64,000 nucleotides of DNA from Hermatobates lingyangjiaoensis (lineage: Eukaryota > Arthropoda > Insecta > Hemiptera > Hermatobatidae): assembly GCA_026182355.1 (NCBI GenBank), contig JAPFBL010000049.1, forward strand, positions 1,240,001 through 1,304,000. Direction: 5' to 3'. The notes under the pieces were generated by a model. That model searched no databases. It saw only the letters and a program-made list of their open reading frames with translations, and was not told where the DNA came from. Shown here piece by piece: positions 1-10,744 of the stretch. The translations under genes were made by a program, and so were the position numbers. The stretch's first letter is position 1. Every line of letters begins with the position of its first letter.

Positions 1-535
1 AGGTAACCTGGAGGAACAGCTGATCGAGGTTGAAGAAATGTTGCAATTATTTTGGTATCCTAGGTTTTATTGTGTGTTTTGACAAGTGCTATTAAAACAA
101 AACTGATATAAAAATGTACTTTGTTATTCAATTAACCACGTTCTGCTACCAAATTGGTCATCCCGACGTGATCAATTTCCTATCCTATTCATAGTTGAAG
201 CATACACAGCTGTAGGAACTTCTCTACAACAAGTTTCTGGTAATGTTCTTCAACCTCTAGCATTCTTTTCAAAAAAAAAAAAAAAAAAAAATATCCAATG
301 CTCAACAGTTCGTCTACTATTTCATTTGATCCCATCGCAGATCTTGAACAACTGGATGAGGATTTAAATGCTTTCAAGAAGTCTAAGGCATGATCTCACA
401 AATTTGAATCCATCCGACTTAAGAAAGACAAGGAACCTATTTGTGACAACTCAACACCTGGGAATACACCTCCAGAACAACTAAGCACCTGGGAATTCAC
501 CGCCAGACCAATTCAGCATCTGGCTGAGGACAACT

Positions 536-820
536 CAACATCTGGTAACTCAACTCCAGAACTACTAAACATCTGGTAACTCAACTCCAGAACAACTCAA
601 CATCTGGTAACTCAACTCCAGGACAACTCAACATCTGGTAACTCAACTCCAGAACTACTAAACATCTGGTAACTCAACTCCAGAACAACTCAACAAACTG
701 GTAACTCAAATCCAGGACAACTCAACATCTGGTAACTCAACTCCAGAACTACTAAATACCTGGTAACTTAACTCCAGAACAACTCAACAAACTGGTAACT
801 CAAATCCAGGACAAATCAAC
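536..820 (+). repeat. 31-bp minisatellite inside the Gypsy element
   Basis: Nine or so imperfect tandem copies of a unit of about 31 bases alternate between variants such as ACTACTAAACATCTGG and ACAACTCAACATCTGG, each ending in CTCCAGA or CTCCAGG. Because 31 is not a multiple of three, the array cannot encode a repeated peptide in one frame. It lies between the RNase H remnant and the Pol C-terminus, where coding sequence has been lost. Confidence 0.85.
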
Positions 821-1135
821 TAAAATTTCCAACTGAAATCTTGTAACTTCAACACCACGGTAATTCTACACCTGGTTATTCAAGCCCAAGACATCTTAAA
901 TCCTCGGAATTACTAACTAATAACCCAATTTTAATACAACTGGACATCTGATGACTCCACTCCAGAAAAGCCTCAGGTATCCGACCCAATAGTTTCTCCT
1001 GCCAAGACACAGCCACCACCTGATACAGCTCTGCCATCATCACCGGCTTCATCCGACCATGTCAGACGTACTCGCAGTGGCCGCGTGGTTCATTTTCCAC
1101 GGAAATATTTGAGCGTTGTCACTGGGAGGGGAGTC

Positions 1136-1311
1136 TGTGGGGACAACACTGTGACTTAGGTAACCTGGAGGAACAGCTGATCGAGGTTGAAGAAATGTTG
1201 CAATTATTTTGGTATCCTAGGTTTTATTGTGTGTTTTGACAAGTGCTATTAAAACAAAACTGATATAAAAATGTACTTTGTTATTCAATTAACCACGTTC
1301 TGCTACCAAAA
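1136..1311 (+). repeat. 3' LTR of the Gypsy element
   Basis: It begins TGTGGGGAC after a GGGAGGGGAG polypurine tract and ends near CTGCTACCA. From 1158 it is nearly identical to positions 1-155. At about 176 bases it is short for an LTR. The boundaries are inferred from the repeat and the polypurine tract. Confidence 0.65.
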
Positions 1312-2115
1312 TATGATTAAATTTCTACATGTGGAGACTATTTCATTAGCTTTTTACCCAAAAATGAGTAAATACATAATAACTGATTGCTCTACCTTAG
1401 AATTAGAAGTACTTCGGATAATAAAGAGTATTACAGATATACAATTTATATTAATGGTATAAAGGTCATTGCATTATATTCTTCAATTGCAACATTGAAG
1501 GAGAAAACCAAGTCCCCAAAATAAATCCTTAAATCAGATCAGCAAGTCGTAGCATGATCCTACCTTCTAATTCGCTTCCCAAATTACATAACACGGTACG
1601 GCGAATGATGTACCTCTTGAAGAAATGTCACATATTACTCATATTTTATTAATTCACAAAATCATAAGCTCTTATTTTAATAATGGACAGGACAATCGAG
1701 AACAGAACTTAAATATAGGTTTCCAAAACACCAATTCACCAAAACATATAATAGGTAAAACAAAGGAATACAACAAATATGATAAAAGCAGTGTAATCAA
1801 CTAAAATTGTAATTTGAAAAAAAATATATATAGAAAGGACTTTAAACAAATATATAAAGAACCCCTTAAAGATTATTTAAATAATTTAAACAACTCAAAA
1901 TATGCAAATAATTTAACTAAACATAGGGCATGAACTAAACAGTGTGAAACATTCAATGGACCTATTAAAGACATGACAAAATGAACGACTTAATGTAATA
2001 GATGAACTAAAAATATATAAACATAAAAGTACATACAATTTAATAACCAAACAAATCAAACATCAGACATTTTATTTAAACTATTAATAAAAATCAAAAG
2101 ACAACTGGACGGACC
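1312..2115. other. AT-rich stretch, nothing recognised
   Basis: Only short chance reading frames and A/T-rich sequence are seen. No domain, splice-bounded exon or repeat boundary could be supported. Confidence 0.5.
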
Positions 2116-2526
2116 GAGATATAACAGTCTCATTAACTAATGTCTTTTTTTACTAGCCTCTGTTGTGCTAACGATATACATATCCTTAAATACGAAAGTA
2201 CCTACTCTTAAAATAAAAGAAATAGAACATAACGAAAATCTAAATAAACAAGCACAATCTATACAAATAAAAGAATGATTTTGTCTTGCTTAGAACTGAC
2301 TCATTTCAAGTTTTCTTTACGTTTCATACATTGGAGAAACCGAATCCACCTTTTAGAAAAATTCTGTCGGTTTGTAAATGAGATATAACAGTCTCATTAA
2401 CAAATGTCTTTTTTTACTAGCCTCTGTTGTGCTAACGATATATATATCCTTAAATACGAAAGTACCTACTCTTAAAATAATACAAAAGATATAGAACATT
2501 ACGAAAAGCTAAATAAACAAGAACAA
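2116..2526 (+). repeat. Tandem duplication of flank plus Helitron 5' end
   Basis: Positions 2116-2379 repeat almost exactly from 2380 onward, a unit of about 264 bases. Each unit begins GAGATATAAC, runs through about 140 bases of non-element sequence and enters a Helitron 5' end (TCTATA...AAATAAAAG at 2258 and again at 2527). The first Helitron end stops after about 115 bases; the second continues as the full element. Confidence 0.8.
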
Positions 2527-3835
2527 TCTATATAAATAAAAGAATGATTTTGTCTGTTCATTGCTTAGAACTGACTCACTTCAAGTTTTCTTTACGTTTC
2601 ATACATTGGAGAAACCGAATCCACCCTTAGAAAATTTCTGTCAGTTTGTCCGCAAAACTCCCCCACCATAAGATGGCTGAAGCTTTTCAAGCTGAAACAT
2701 TTACAGTAGATTTGTGTACGGTTAACTTAAAATATAGGCTCTGAATTGATTGTAAATTCAACGTAGAAGTGAGGTTATGGACGTTTAAAGCAAAAACGTT
2801 TATCACAAACAAACTCAACCACCATGAGACATAGCGAGCTGAAACTCTGACACTAGATTTGTGTATGCCTAACTAAAAATATACGCTCTGAATAGATTGA
2901 TAATTCAGTGCAGAAGCGAAGTTACGGACCTTTAAGCTGTATTTTGCTAACTTCACAGACATGTTTATTTTGAAAATATACAGGTGTAGCAAGTAGGTAT
3001 TGTTAGTTGATTTTAATTTCATTGGAGCATACCAATATATTGCGTATTTGACATCATTGAAAAGGTGTTTCCCAGAGTTGAGGATGTACTATCTATTAAG
3101 AATAAATAGCTTTGTGAACAAGCAACTCTCAGCCCTTAATATGAACAGGCAGGAAAAATCAACAAACAAGTTCTTACGCTACATCATACCGAGGAAAGAA
3201 CTTACAAGTCAGTAAAGAGAGTGATTAGTGATGAGGAAGCAGTTCATTATCCAACTGAATTTCTTGACTCTGAATCTATTTCTCCTGGACTGCCTACTCA
3301 TGACTAAAAACTTAAAGTAGGAGCACCAATCATGCTGCAATTTAGTAGCAGTAACAAATTCCATGTTACGAAACGCGTGAGAGCCCCAAAACTGTGCAAC
3401 GGGATAGGACTCTGAGTTCGTGCTCTGCACAGATATGCCATAGAGGTATTGGGGAGTCTGTGTGTATACCACGCATACCACTGATTCCGAGCCACTATTT
3501 GTTTCCGTCGAAGCGATTGCAAAGTCCTTTCAGAGTCTATTTCGCATTGACGTTAATAAGTCGCAAGGGGAAACTTTACTTAACTCAGGAATTCAAGTTA
3601 GCGAGACCAAGTTTTTCTCACATGCTCAACTGTAGTTTACTTGCTCAAAAGTCAGAGGGTCCAACTGTCTGCTCTTCCATGAACCTCAAGGACAGACAGC
3701 TAATGTGGTGTATAGGCATTTGCTTAACACTGTACTAATAATGGTATTTTCTACTATTCTATAATTTCTAATGGTATTTGGAATACTAAGTATAATAGAA
3801 TGTTTGATTCCTTCAAAGACGGGTACGTTTGCTAG
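2527..3835 (+). mobile_element. Helitron, non-autonomous copy 1
   Basis: The copy begins TCTATATAAATAAAAG after an A and ends CTAG before a T, as expected for Helitron insertion between A and T. A CAAAGACGGG hairpin half lies upstream of the 3' end. From about 3215 to 3740 the plus strand carries the decayed C-terminus of the Helitron PIF1-like helicase: an EFLDS region, a KVGAPIMLQF block, an LCNG block and a later V-A-R-G-N remnant where the helicase family has KSQG. Stops and frameshifts interrupt it. Homologous copies are at 6479, 7269 and (minus strand) 51066. Confidence 0.8.
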
Positions 3836-4258
3836 TTTATTCATACAATAGTGAATTATAATATTTACATATAACATATACTATTTACCTGTAAGATGCA
3901 CATATTGTAAGTGTTTCCCAAAATTTTTTGTGTTTGAGAATAATAACAATAACGTATGTTCGTTGATGCTATAAATAATTCGAAAGCATCATCCTTTGCA
4001 ACGGAGAGTTTTCCGGTTTTGATTTTCTTCTCTGCGTTTTTAACACTCTTTTTCTGAAAACTAAACTATTTTTTAAAAAAAAAATAAAATCAAATAGTAA
4101 TAAATACAACAGCCACATGAACTTTTATAATTCAATATAGACCCTAAACAAGAAACCTTAAATAAATTGATACAATATTCTAATCTGCTACTTATAATTC
4201 AGAAAGAATTGGCAGTATTTGTTCTGTAAACATGAAATATTATTACCATATATTTTAG
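3836..4258. other. AT-rich spacer, nothing recognised
   Basis: Short homopolymer runs and no supportable gene. It lies in the presumed NAT10 intron 2, read on the minus strand. Confidence 0.45.
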
Positions 4259-4452
4259 ATATATATATATATATATATATATATACCATGATAAACGAAA
4301 AACGGTCCGGCAGGACAAATAACAATTAAAATAAGCAGTGACACATAAACAGAAACACAACAAAGACTCACTTTTCAATATTTCGACCGTAATGGCGGTC
4401 GAAATATTGAAAAGTGTGTCTTTGTTGTATATATTATATATATATATATATG
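4259..4452. mobile_element. PLE terminal palindrome flanked by TA repeats
   Basis: A (TA)n tract at 4259-4285 is followed by a near-perfect inverted repeat centred near 4390, with arms reading CAAAGACTCACTTTTCAATA and its complement, then a second (TA)n at about 4432-4452. The same palindrome occurs at 48750-48950. I interpret it as two Penelope-like 3' ends joined head to head. No coding part remains. Confidence 0.65.
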
Positions 4453-4550
4453 AGCATTTAAAAATATTGAAGTTTAATACAATTCTCCAAATTAATTACA
4501 AACAATCATTAAGAGTAAAAAATCCACAATTATAATTGCTTTCAACTCAC

Positions 4551-4642
4551 CTACTGAACCCCAGATCATGTTTATAACACCAAAGGACATTAGGAGATGA
4601 CTTGAAGCTTGCTTTAGCAAGCATGGAATGAAAAATCGCAAT
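4551..4642 (-). CDS. NAT10: NAT10 coding exon 2
   Basis: Preceded on the minus strand by a pyrimidine/T-rich acceptor ending TTTTAG and followed by GTGAGT. It encodes 30 residues plus two bases, including VLWCYKHDLGFS, the most recognisable N-terminal NAT10 block. Confidence 0.88.
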
Positions 4643-6066
4643 CTAAAATAAAAAGTAAAAGGAAATAAGATCAGAACTGAGATAAGATATTCGTTTGGAA
4701 ATATTGAAAAACAAATCATAAAAATATTTACTCATAGAAAAAAAATGGAATCCTACTTAGATTACATTTTTTACTTTAAAACACAATCTACCTCATTTTG
4801 GATTGGAGCATAATATAAAATCAATTCTCTTAAAAAAATATAACGAATTAAGCTAAATTCGTTAGCATTACTACTCCATCGAAACTAACGGATTAAATCC
4901 TATATAATTATTCTATTTAAATTCATAACGCTCAAACAAAATGTTCTAATTCATTTAACAAAATTATCACTTTAGAAAGTGATTATTTAATTAACATAGA
5001 TTAAACAGAAAACATATATAAAATATAAGCACTATTTGATATATAAGACAAATTAACACATAAATCGGAAAATCCATCCAGACTAATATTCAGTTCTCGT
5101 ATTCCTGAAGTTTTGATAAAATTTAATTATTTAGACGTTAACATGATTTCAATTTATTGTATACTCTCATATATGGCCAATAATACCATTTAATTTTCCC
5201 GTAAAATTACTGTGGTGAACCACTAATTAAAAAAAAAATTGCAATTCACGGAAAATTAATCTTACTGTTACATTATTAGGAGAAATAGTTTCAGTAATAA
5301 TACCTAGCCCCTAAAGCATAAACCTAGTACGTTATTTTGATTAATGAAAATTGCGGAAAAATTACACTCAAACTTTAAACCAGACACATGATAAACTGAA
5401 ATTACCCACGAGTCAGAGTAACAGAAGGAAAAAGGGCAAAATAATTTTGCTAAGTCAACTAAAATTCATTTAATATTACCAATCTACAATAATTGTCAAT
5501 CTAACCATAATGCATGATATTAAACCAAATTCCTTTCCTCCAAATATTAAAAAGGGATGTTTACAGTATACTTTGCACAAACTATTTTCAAAAATACCAC
5601 TATTAACCTTTCTTTAGAAAAGAAATGTCTGAAGATATCCTAAATAGCTAAGCTAATCACAAATCCTATGCCAAAACAAATTCATCACTCCTTAACAAAA
5701 TTACTATCACTCCCTAAAATTCAGGCAGTCCAAGATGTCAGTCAATATTCGAATTTATTATTTCGATTTTTCTAAAAGCTAAGTAGGAATTATCTAATCA
5801 CATCAAAGTAGGCTCGCAGTTGAACTATCAATATATGTGCTATACCACTTAACTAATTCATTGGTGTTACTGAAAAATAATTTATTTTGCGAAACTCCCA
5901 AACTATTCTCCTTCCTTATTAGTACTTTACGCATAAAATTAATAATTATAGCACTTGCCTGACTTCTGCACTCCTCCCCAATGACAATAAATAAACTTCG
6001 GTGATTTGCCTGGATGCCACTCTCAATTAATGTTCTAATCCGGGAATCAATTTTTGTTTTTGGCAT
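4551..6066 (-). CDS. NAT10: NAT10, RNA cytidine acetyltransferase (N-terminal two exons only)
   Basis: Coding exon 1 is 6066-5959 (36 codons) and exon 2 is 4642-4551; the remaining exons lie beyond the left edge. NAT10/Kre33 makes N4-acetylcytidine in 18S rRNA and tRNA and acts in the nucleolus in small-subunit assembly. Exon 1 has the family start pattern: charged residues, then DSRIRTLIESGI and RSLFIVIGEECRSQ. Exon 2 continues with IAIFHSMLAKAS and PNVLWCYKHDLGFS, which matches the conserved VLWCYKKELGFS region of NAT10. Only about 66 residues of a protein of about 1000 are in the window. The join uses a GC-AG intron (5958-4643): donor CAG|GCAAGT, acceptor TTTTAG. Exon 2 ends in a standard GTGAGT donor at phase 2. 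Without the splice the exon 1 frame runs on to a stop near 5803, but that tail has no similarity to the family. Confidence 0.87.
5959..6066 (-). CDS. NAT10: NAT10 coding exon 1
   Basis: ATG at 6066-6064; phase 0 end at 5959, followed on the minus strand by GCAAGTGC, a strong GC donor. The reading frame is in register with exon 2. Confidence 0.85.
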
Positions 6067-6478
6067 TTTAATGTAAAATTTGAATTACCTAGAGAAAAAC
6101 ACTCATTTGAAAACACTACTTTGTAGTTATCAACCTCCTTAAACCCATGTGTGATACATAAGGCGGTGTTACCTTCCCCAGTCCCAGTGTTGAAATAATG
6201 AAAACATAAACGTTAAGTTTCATTTAGTAATAGTCATTTAGTTATTAAGTTATAAACTCAGTTATGCAACGATCAAATAATTGTTTGAAAATAATTTTTG
6301 ATTTTATATTAGATCAAATCTTTAATCACAAATATTAACAATAACTCTTACGGGAATATTTACAAAGATTTATCCTTCTCTAGTTACAGATGTTAAGAAT
6401 GTTACTGTAATATTTCCTAAACAAGCAAAGTTCTTTTACAAACTACTGATAATATTTAAACATTGTCATTGAGCAGAA
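6067..6478. other. NAT10 upstream region
   Basis: AT-rich sequence directly 5' of the NAT10 start codon (minus strand). It should hold the 5' UTR and promoter, but I see no clear TATA or initiator that could be assigned. Confidence 0.4.
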
Positions 6479-7138
6479 TCTATATAAATAAAATAATGAT
6501 TTTGTCTGTACATTGCTTAGAACTGACGCATTTCAGATTTTCTTTACGTTTCCTACATTGGAGAAAGCGAATCCACCCTTAGAAAAATTTCTGTCGGTTT
6601 GTATGCAAAATTTTGTCACAAGTAAACTCAGCCACCATAATACATATCAGGCTGAAACTTTTACAGTAGATTTGTGTATGTCTAACTTAAAATATAGGCT
6701 CTGAATTGATTGGAAATTCAGCGTAGAAGTGAAGTTATGGATGTTTAAAGCAAAAACGTTTGTCACAAGTAAACTCAGCCAACATAAGATATATCAAGCT
6801 GAAACTTTGACAGCAGATTTGTGTAGGTCTAACTTTAAATATAGGCTCTGAATAGATTCATAATTCAGTGCAAAAGCGAAGTTATGGGGTTTTAAGCTGT
6901 ATTTTGCTAACTTCACAGACATGTTTATTTTGAAAATATACAGGTGTAGCAAGTAGGTATTGTTAGTTGATTTTAATTTCATTGGAGCATATTAATATAT
7001 TGCGTATTTGACATCATTGAAAAGGTGTTTCCCAGAGTTGAGGATGTACTATCTATTAAGAATAAATAGCTTTGTGAACAAGCAACTCTCAGCCCTTAAT
7101 ATGAACAGTTATTAAGTCAAAGACGGGAACGTTTGCTA
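6479..7138 (+). mobile_element. Helitron, short internally deleted copy 2
   Basis: It starts TCTATATAAATAAAATAATG and keeps the same 5' body as copy 1 up to about 7108, then jumps to the last 30 bases (TCAAAGACGGGAACG), ending CTAC rather than CTAG. The helicase remnant is deleted. Length is about 660 bases. Confidence 0.75.
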
Positions 7139-7199
7139 CGTATTATATATACTGTAAACTTTTTTTAATTTAATATTTGCGGAATATAAACACTGGTAA

Positions 7200-7268
7200 T
7201 ATAGAAAGGTATGGAACCGGAGTAACTCAGTGGATCTCGTGCTCGCTGTTGACAGTAGCACAAATATA
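7200..7268 (+). other. Possible tRNA-like A-box fragment
   Basis: A short GC-richer stretch (GGAGTAACTCAGTGGATCTC) resembles the D-arm/A-box part of a tRNA or tRNA-derived SINE. No convincing B box or acceptor stem follows before the next Helitron, so this is at most a fragment. Confidence 0.2.
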
Positions 7269-8523
7269 TCTATATAAATAAAAGAAATGTTTTGTCTGTA
7301 CATTGCTTAGAACTGACTCATTTCAAGTTTCCTTTACATTTCATACTTTAGAGAAGCCGCATATACCCTTAGAATAATTTCTAAGAATAATTTTGTCCTC
7401 AAAATATTGTCACCAGTAAACTTTGCTACCATAAGACATAATAAGCTGAAACTTTGACAGTACATTTGTGTATGTCTAACTTAAAAGCTAAGCTTTGAAT
7501 GGATTAAATATTCAACGATGAAGCGAAGTTATGAACTTTTAAGCCGTGTTTGACTAACTACACAGACATGTTTCTTTTGAAAATATACAGGTGTAGCAAT
7601 TAGGTATTGTTAGTTGATTTTAATTTCATTTGCGTACATGAATATATTCCTTATTTAAGCTTATTGACAAGGTGTTTCTTAGAGTTCAAGATGTACCATC
7701 TATTCAGAATAAAGGCTTTGTGAACGAGCAATGCTCAAGCCTTACTAATGAACAGGCAGAAAAAATCAACAAACAAGTTATTACGCTATATCAAGCCGAA
7801 GATAGAACTTAAAAGTCAGTAAAGAGAGTGATTAGTAATGAAGAAGTAGTTCATTATCCAAGTGAATTTCTTGACTCCGTGACTGCTCCTGGACTGTCTG
7901 CTCATGAGTAAAAACTTCAAGTAGGAGCACCAGTCATGCTGCGATTTAGTATGAGTAACAAATTTCATGTTACGAAACTTAAGTGCTCCGGGAAATGTGC
8001 AACGGTACATGACTTTGAGTTTGTGCTCTGCACAGATGTGCCGAGAGGCGGACGTCATGACTGGGTGTGGTATTGGGGAGTCTGTGTGTATACCACGCAT
8101 AGCGTTGATTCCGAGCCACTATCCGTTTTCGTTCAAACGATTGCAAAGTGCCTTCAGATTCTGTTTCGCAATGACGTTGACTAAGTCGCAAGGGGGAACT
8201 TTATCTAACGCAGGAATTCAAGTTAGCGAGACCAAGTTTTTCTCACATTATCAAATGTAGTTTACTTGCCCAAGGGTCAGAGGTTCCAACTGTTTGTTCT
8301 TCCATGAACCAGAAGGACAGACAGCTAATGTGGTGTATATAGAGGCATTTGTTTAACACTGTACTAATAATGATATTTTCTAGCATTCTATAATTTCTAA
8401 TAAATAATTTCTAATAATTATAGTATTAGTATAATAGTACAATTGGTATGGAATTCCATGGTATTTTGGAATACCAAGTATAATAGAATTTTCGATTTCG
8501 TCAAAGACGGATACGTTTGCTAG
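7269..8523 (+). mobile_element. Helitron, non-autonomous copy 3
   Basis: It starts TCTATATAAATAAAAG after an A and ends CTAG before a T, with a short hairpin (CGTCAAAGACGG) just upstream of the end. Positions 7830-8340 carry the decayed helicase C-terminus: SEFLDS-like, QVGAPVMLRF, then MTLTKSQGG near 8170 (the conserved KSQG block). Frameshifts and stops show it is not coding. Confidence 0.82.
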
Positions 8524-10700
8524 TCATAAAATGTTTTGAAAACATAAAACTTCAATAAATATTCGAAACTCATAATTTGAATTTGAATTGGAAAAATATT
8601 ATAATAACCAGTGCTATCTTTTTTAATGTAACCTCCCCACCTAAATATTTGACCTAAAAATTGACCAAGGGTTTTATTTCATTTCATGAATATCATAATT
8701 CATGTTTTTCCTTGGTACTAAAACATGAGACAATAACAGATGTATTAAACATGCATTGTGAAATTTTACGCATCGTAAAAAGTAATGTAAGGAGGGACAA
8801 ATCCCGGGAACGACAAAAGTTTTCACTCCATAAACAATGAACAAATGAGAGTCAGAAAACAAAGATAGTTTTCTATCAACTATAGAAATAGTTATAGCTA
8901 TAGTTTTCTATAACAAAAGAGTATAAGTAATAAATATCTATTTAAATAACAGAGGCTTCATCTTAAATTGTATCCATAGTTAAAAATAATATAATTGGAG
9001 AACAATTTACATGGAATGAACTGCAGGTATTACTTTACCTTAAGTAAAACATAGTAACAAAACAAAATTTGATCCAAACTTTGAGGTCCCAGGAGAAAAC
9101 ACACATAGACAGTAGATTGAATCTTTACGATACCACACAATGAACAATGTACATTAGGAGTCCTAAATTTTACCTAACTCAAGCATTCTGAGGTAAAATG
9201 GATAAACCAACAAAAGTCTCCACACAAATGAAGTTTGTTTTTGTTGGCTTATCCATTTTACCTCAGAATGAGTAAATACCACACAATTACGGATTGCACA
9301 ACTAATGATTTAACTCAAGTATACATAGAGTAGGGGTCCTTAACGAGTTCCTGACATCGTACAGGCTCGGGGCCGATGGCTTAACGTCCTCTCCGATTGA
9401 CGACGTACTCAGACTTTTTTCACCTTCTGAGTGAATAAATTGAGGGTCAGAGTGGTTATCAAACCTCGAATCTACTAGTCCAGAGGCGAGATCGGAGATT
9501 GAACAAACATAAATTACCGAATTAGGCATTACTTTACTACAAATAATTCATAACCTTACTGTATAAAATCAGTAATATCACATCCAAAATAACAATGACT
9601 CCACCCAAAAGAATATGAGAATCTTCTATAGGAAATAAGAATCTTAAAAAAGAACAGTATACCCTTCACAAGGCAAAACGACAGAATCTATCTCAAACAC
9701 TTTAAAAAAATCTAAAAATAAAGAGCACATCAACGGAATCAGTTTCAAAAATGTTTGTTAACCTAATAGAGCACTCTTCAATTATTAATAGAATGACTCT
9801 AGAATCCATGACTGCTTCATGGATGTTGAAGAACCCCTTTGTCTTTGGTAATATTGAAGTGTGAGAAAGGTACTCCTTCATCTTTATTACAAAGTGGATA
9901 ATAACTTTAAGCTACTTCTTAGTGATTAATGAACTTGACATTTTTCCTTACTACGAATATTCAAGAGCGAGTTTAAATACTGGAAGGGGAATATTACACT
10001 ATAAATGACAACTGTCATGCTCTATGTGCAACATGCTAAGTTTTTGGTAAATAATAATCATCATAAGCTACAACATCCATATCAAAAGAGCAAATCAACG
10101 GAATCAGTTCCAAACATTTTTTTTTTTTTGGAATTATTAATTCTTTAATTATGACTTTAATATGACTGCTTCATGGATGTTGAAGACACTTTTAATATCA
10201 TGCTCTCGAATTCATTGAATTAGCACTAATACATATATGTATTAATCCAGTAACAACATGACGGATTACAATAATCAAATACAAGAGTGATTAATGTAAG
10301 TTTTGGATCTACAACAGCTGGGAACTGTGATTACTAAAGGCTTTCCTCAGGCAATCGTCCCGTCGTCACCGATTGTAGGAATTATTTGTTGGTGACCTAC
10401 TGGATCCTCCAAATAACCAACTTAACCATACAGAGGGATAGGTAGATGAAACTGTTATCGTAAGAAGTGCTATGCTAGATGGCACTACGTATGGGTTTAT
10501 GCATCATGCTCTCGAAAAGTTTAAATAATATCGACAAAGGATAAAGATCTGTATGTAAATCATATGGATATAGTCACATAGAAACAATGAAATCATTCAA
10601 ATTATCAACTATGTTTTCCTGATATTTACGATAGCATTTGATAACTCAGATTAACTTAAAGTCGGATTAATCTTAATTTTCTTAAAATCAGGGAGGCTTT
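8524..10700. other. Intergenic, mostly unrecognised
   Basis: No gene supported. It contains a short fold-back at 9184-9270, a GC-richer patch at 9340-9500 with a 75-codon minus-strand frame I do not recognise, and a direct repeat (about 9720-9840 and 10085-10190) sharing ATCAACGGAATCAG and GACTGCTTCATGGATGTTGA. Confidence 0.45.
9184..9270. repeat. Short fold-back palindrome
   Basis: Arms 9184-9215 and 9238-9270 are near-perfect complements (CATTCTGAGGTAAAATGGAT and its reverse complement) around a 22-base loop. It could be a small MITE or the palindromic end of a larger element. Confidence 0.8.
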
Positions 10701-10744
10701 TTTGTCATTTGTATCCTAGGGCAATCTATTGACATTTCTGTCAT

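Larger units (their letters stand above)
1..1311 (+). mobile_element. Internally deleted Gypsy LTR retrotransposon
   Basis: About 155 bases at the left edge recur directly at 1158-1311, giving two LTR copies. The left copy is followed at about 155-174 by a primer-binding-site-like stretch (TTGGTCATCCCGACGTGATC), similar to the one in the Gypsy element near 15.27 kb. Inside, 197-275 reads like the start of a Gypsy RNase H domain (TAVGTSLQQ then QPLAFFSKK), interrupted by a run of about 20 A. Positions 1000-1158 read as the end of Pol (RTRSGRVVHFPRKY, then a stop near 1158), followed by a purine-rich tract and a likely LTR start TGTGGGG near 1136. The 5' LTR therefore appears to lack about 20 bases cut off by the window edge. 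Most of gag, protease, RT and integrase is missing, so the copy is dead. Confidence 0.8.

Noticed and set aside
3000..3740. Overlapping ORFs of 70-114 codons in the Helitron copies as genes
   Set aside because: They are frames of one decayed helicase C-terminus, repeated at 7816-8260 and 50039-50285.
5803..6066. 87-codon minus-strand ORF taken as one small protein
   Set aside because: Only the first 36 codons are NAT10-like. The continuation after the GC donor has no family similarity, and exon 2 at 4642-4551 supplies the correct continuation.
9302..9529. 75-codon minus-strand ORF rich in Ser/Asp as a gene
   Set aside because: Composition is unusual, but no splice-bounded partner or recognised family was found, so it is mentioned only as part of the intergenic region.
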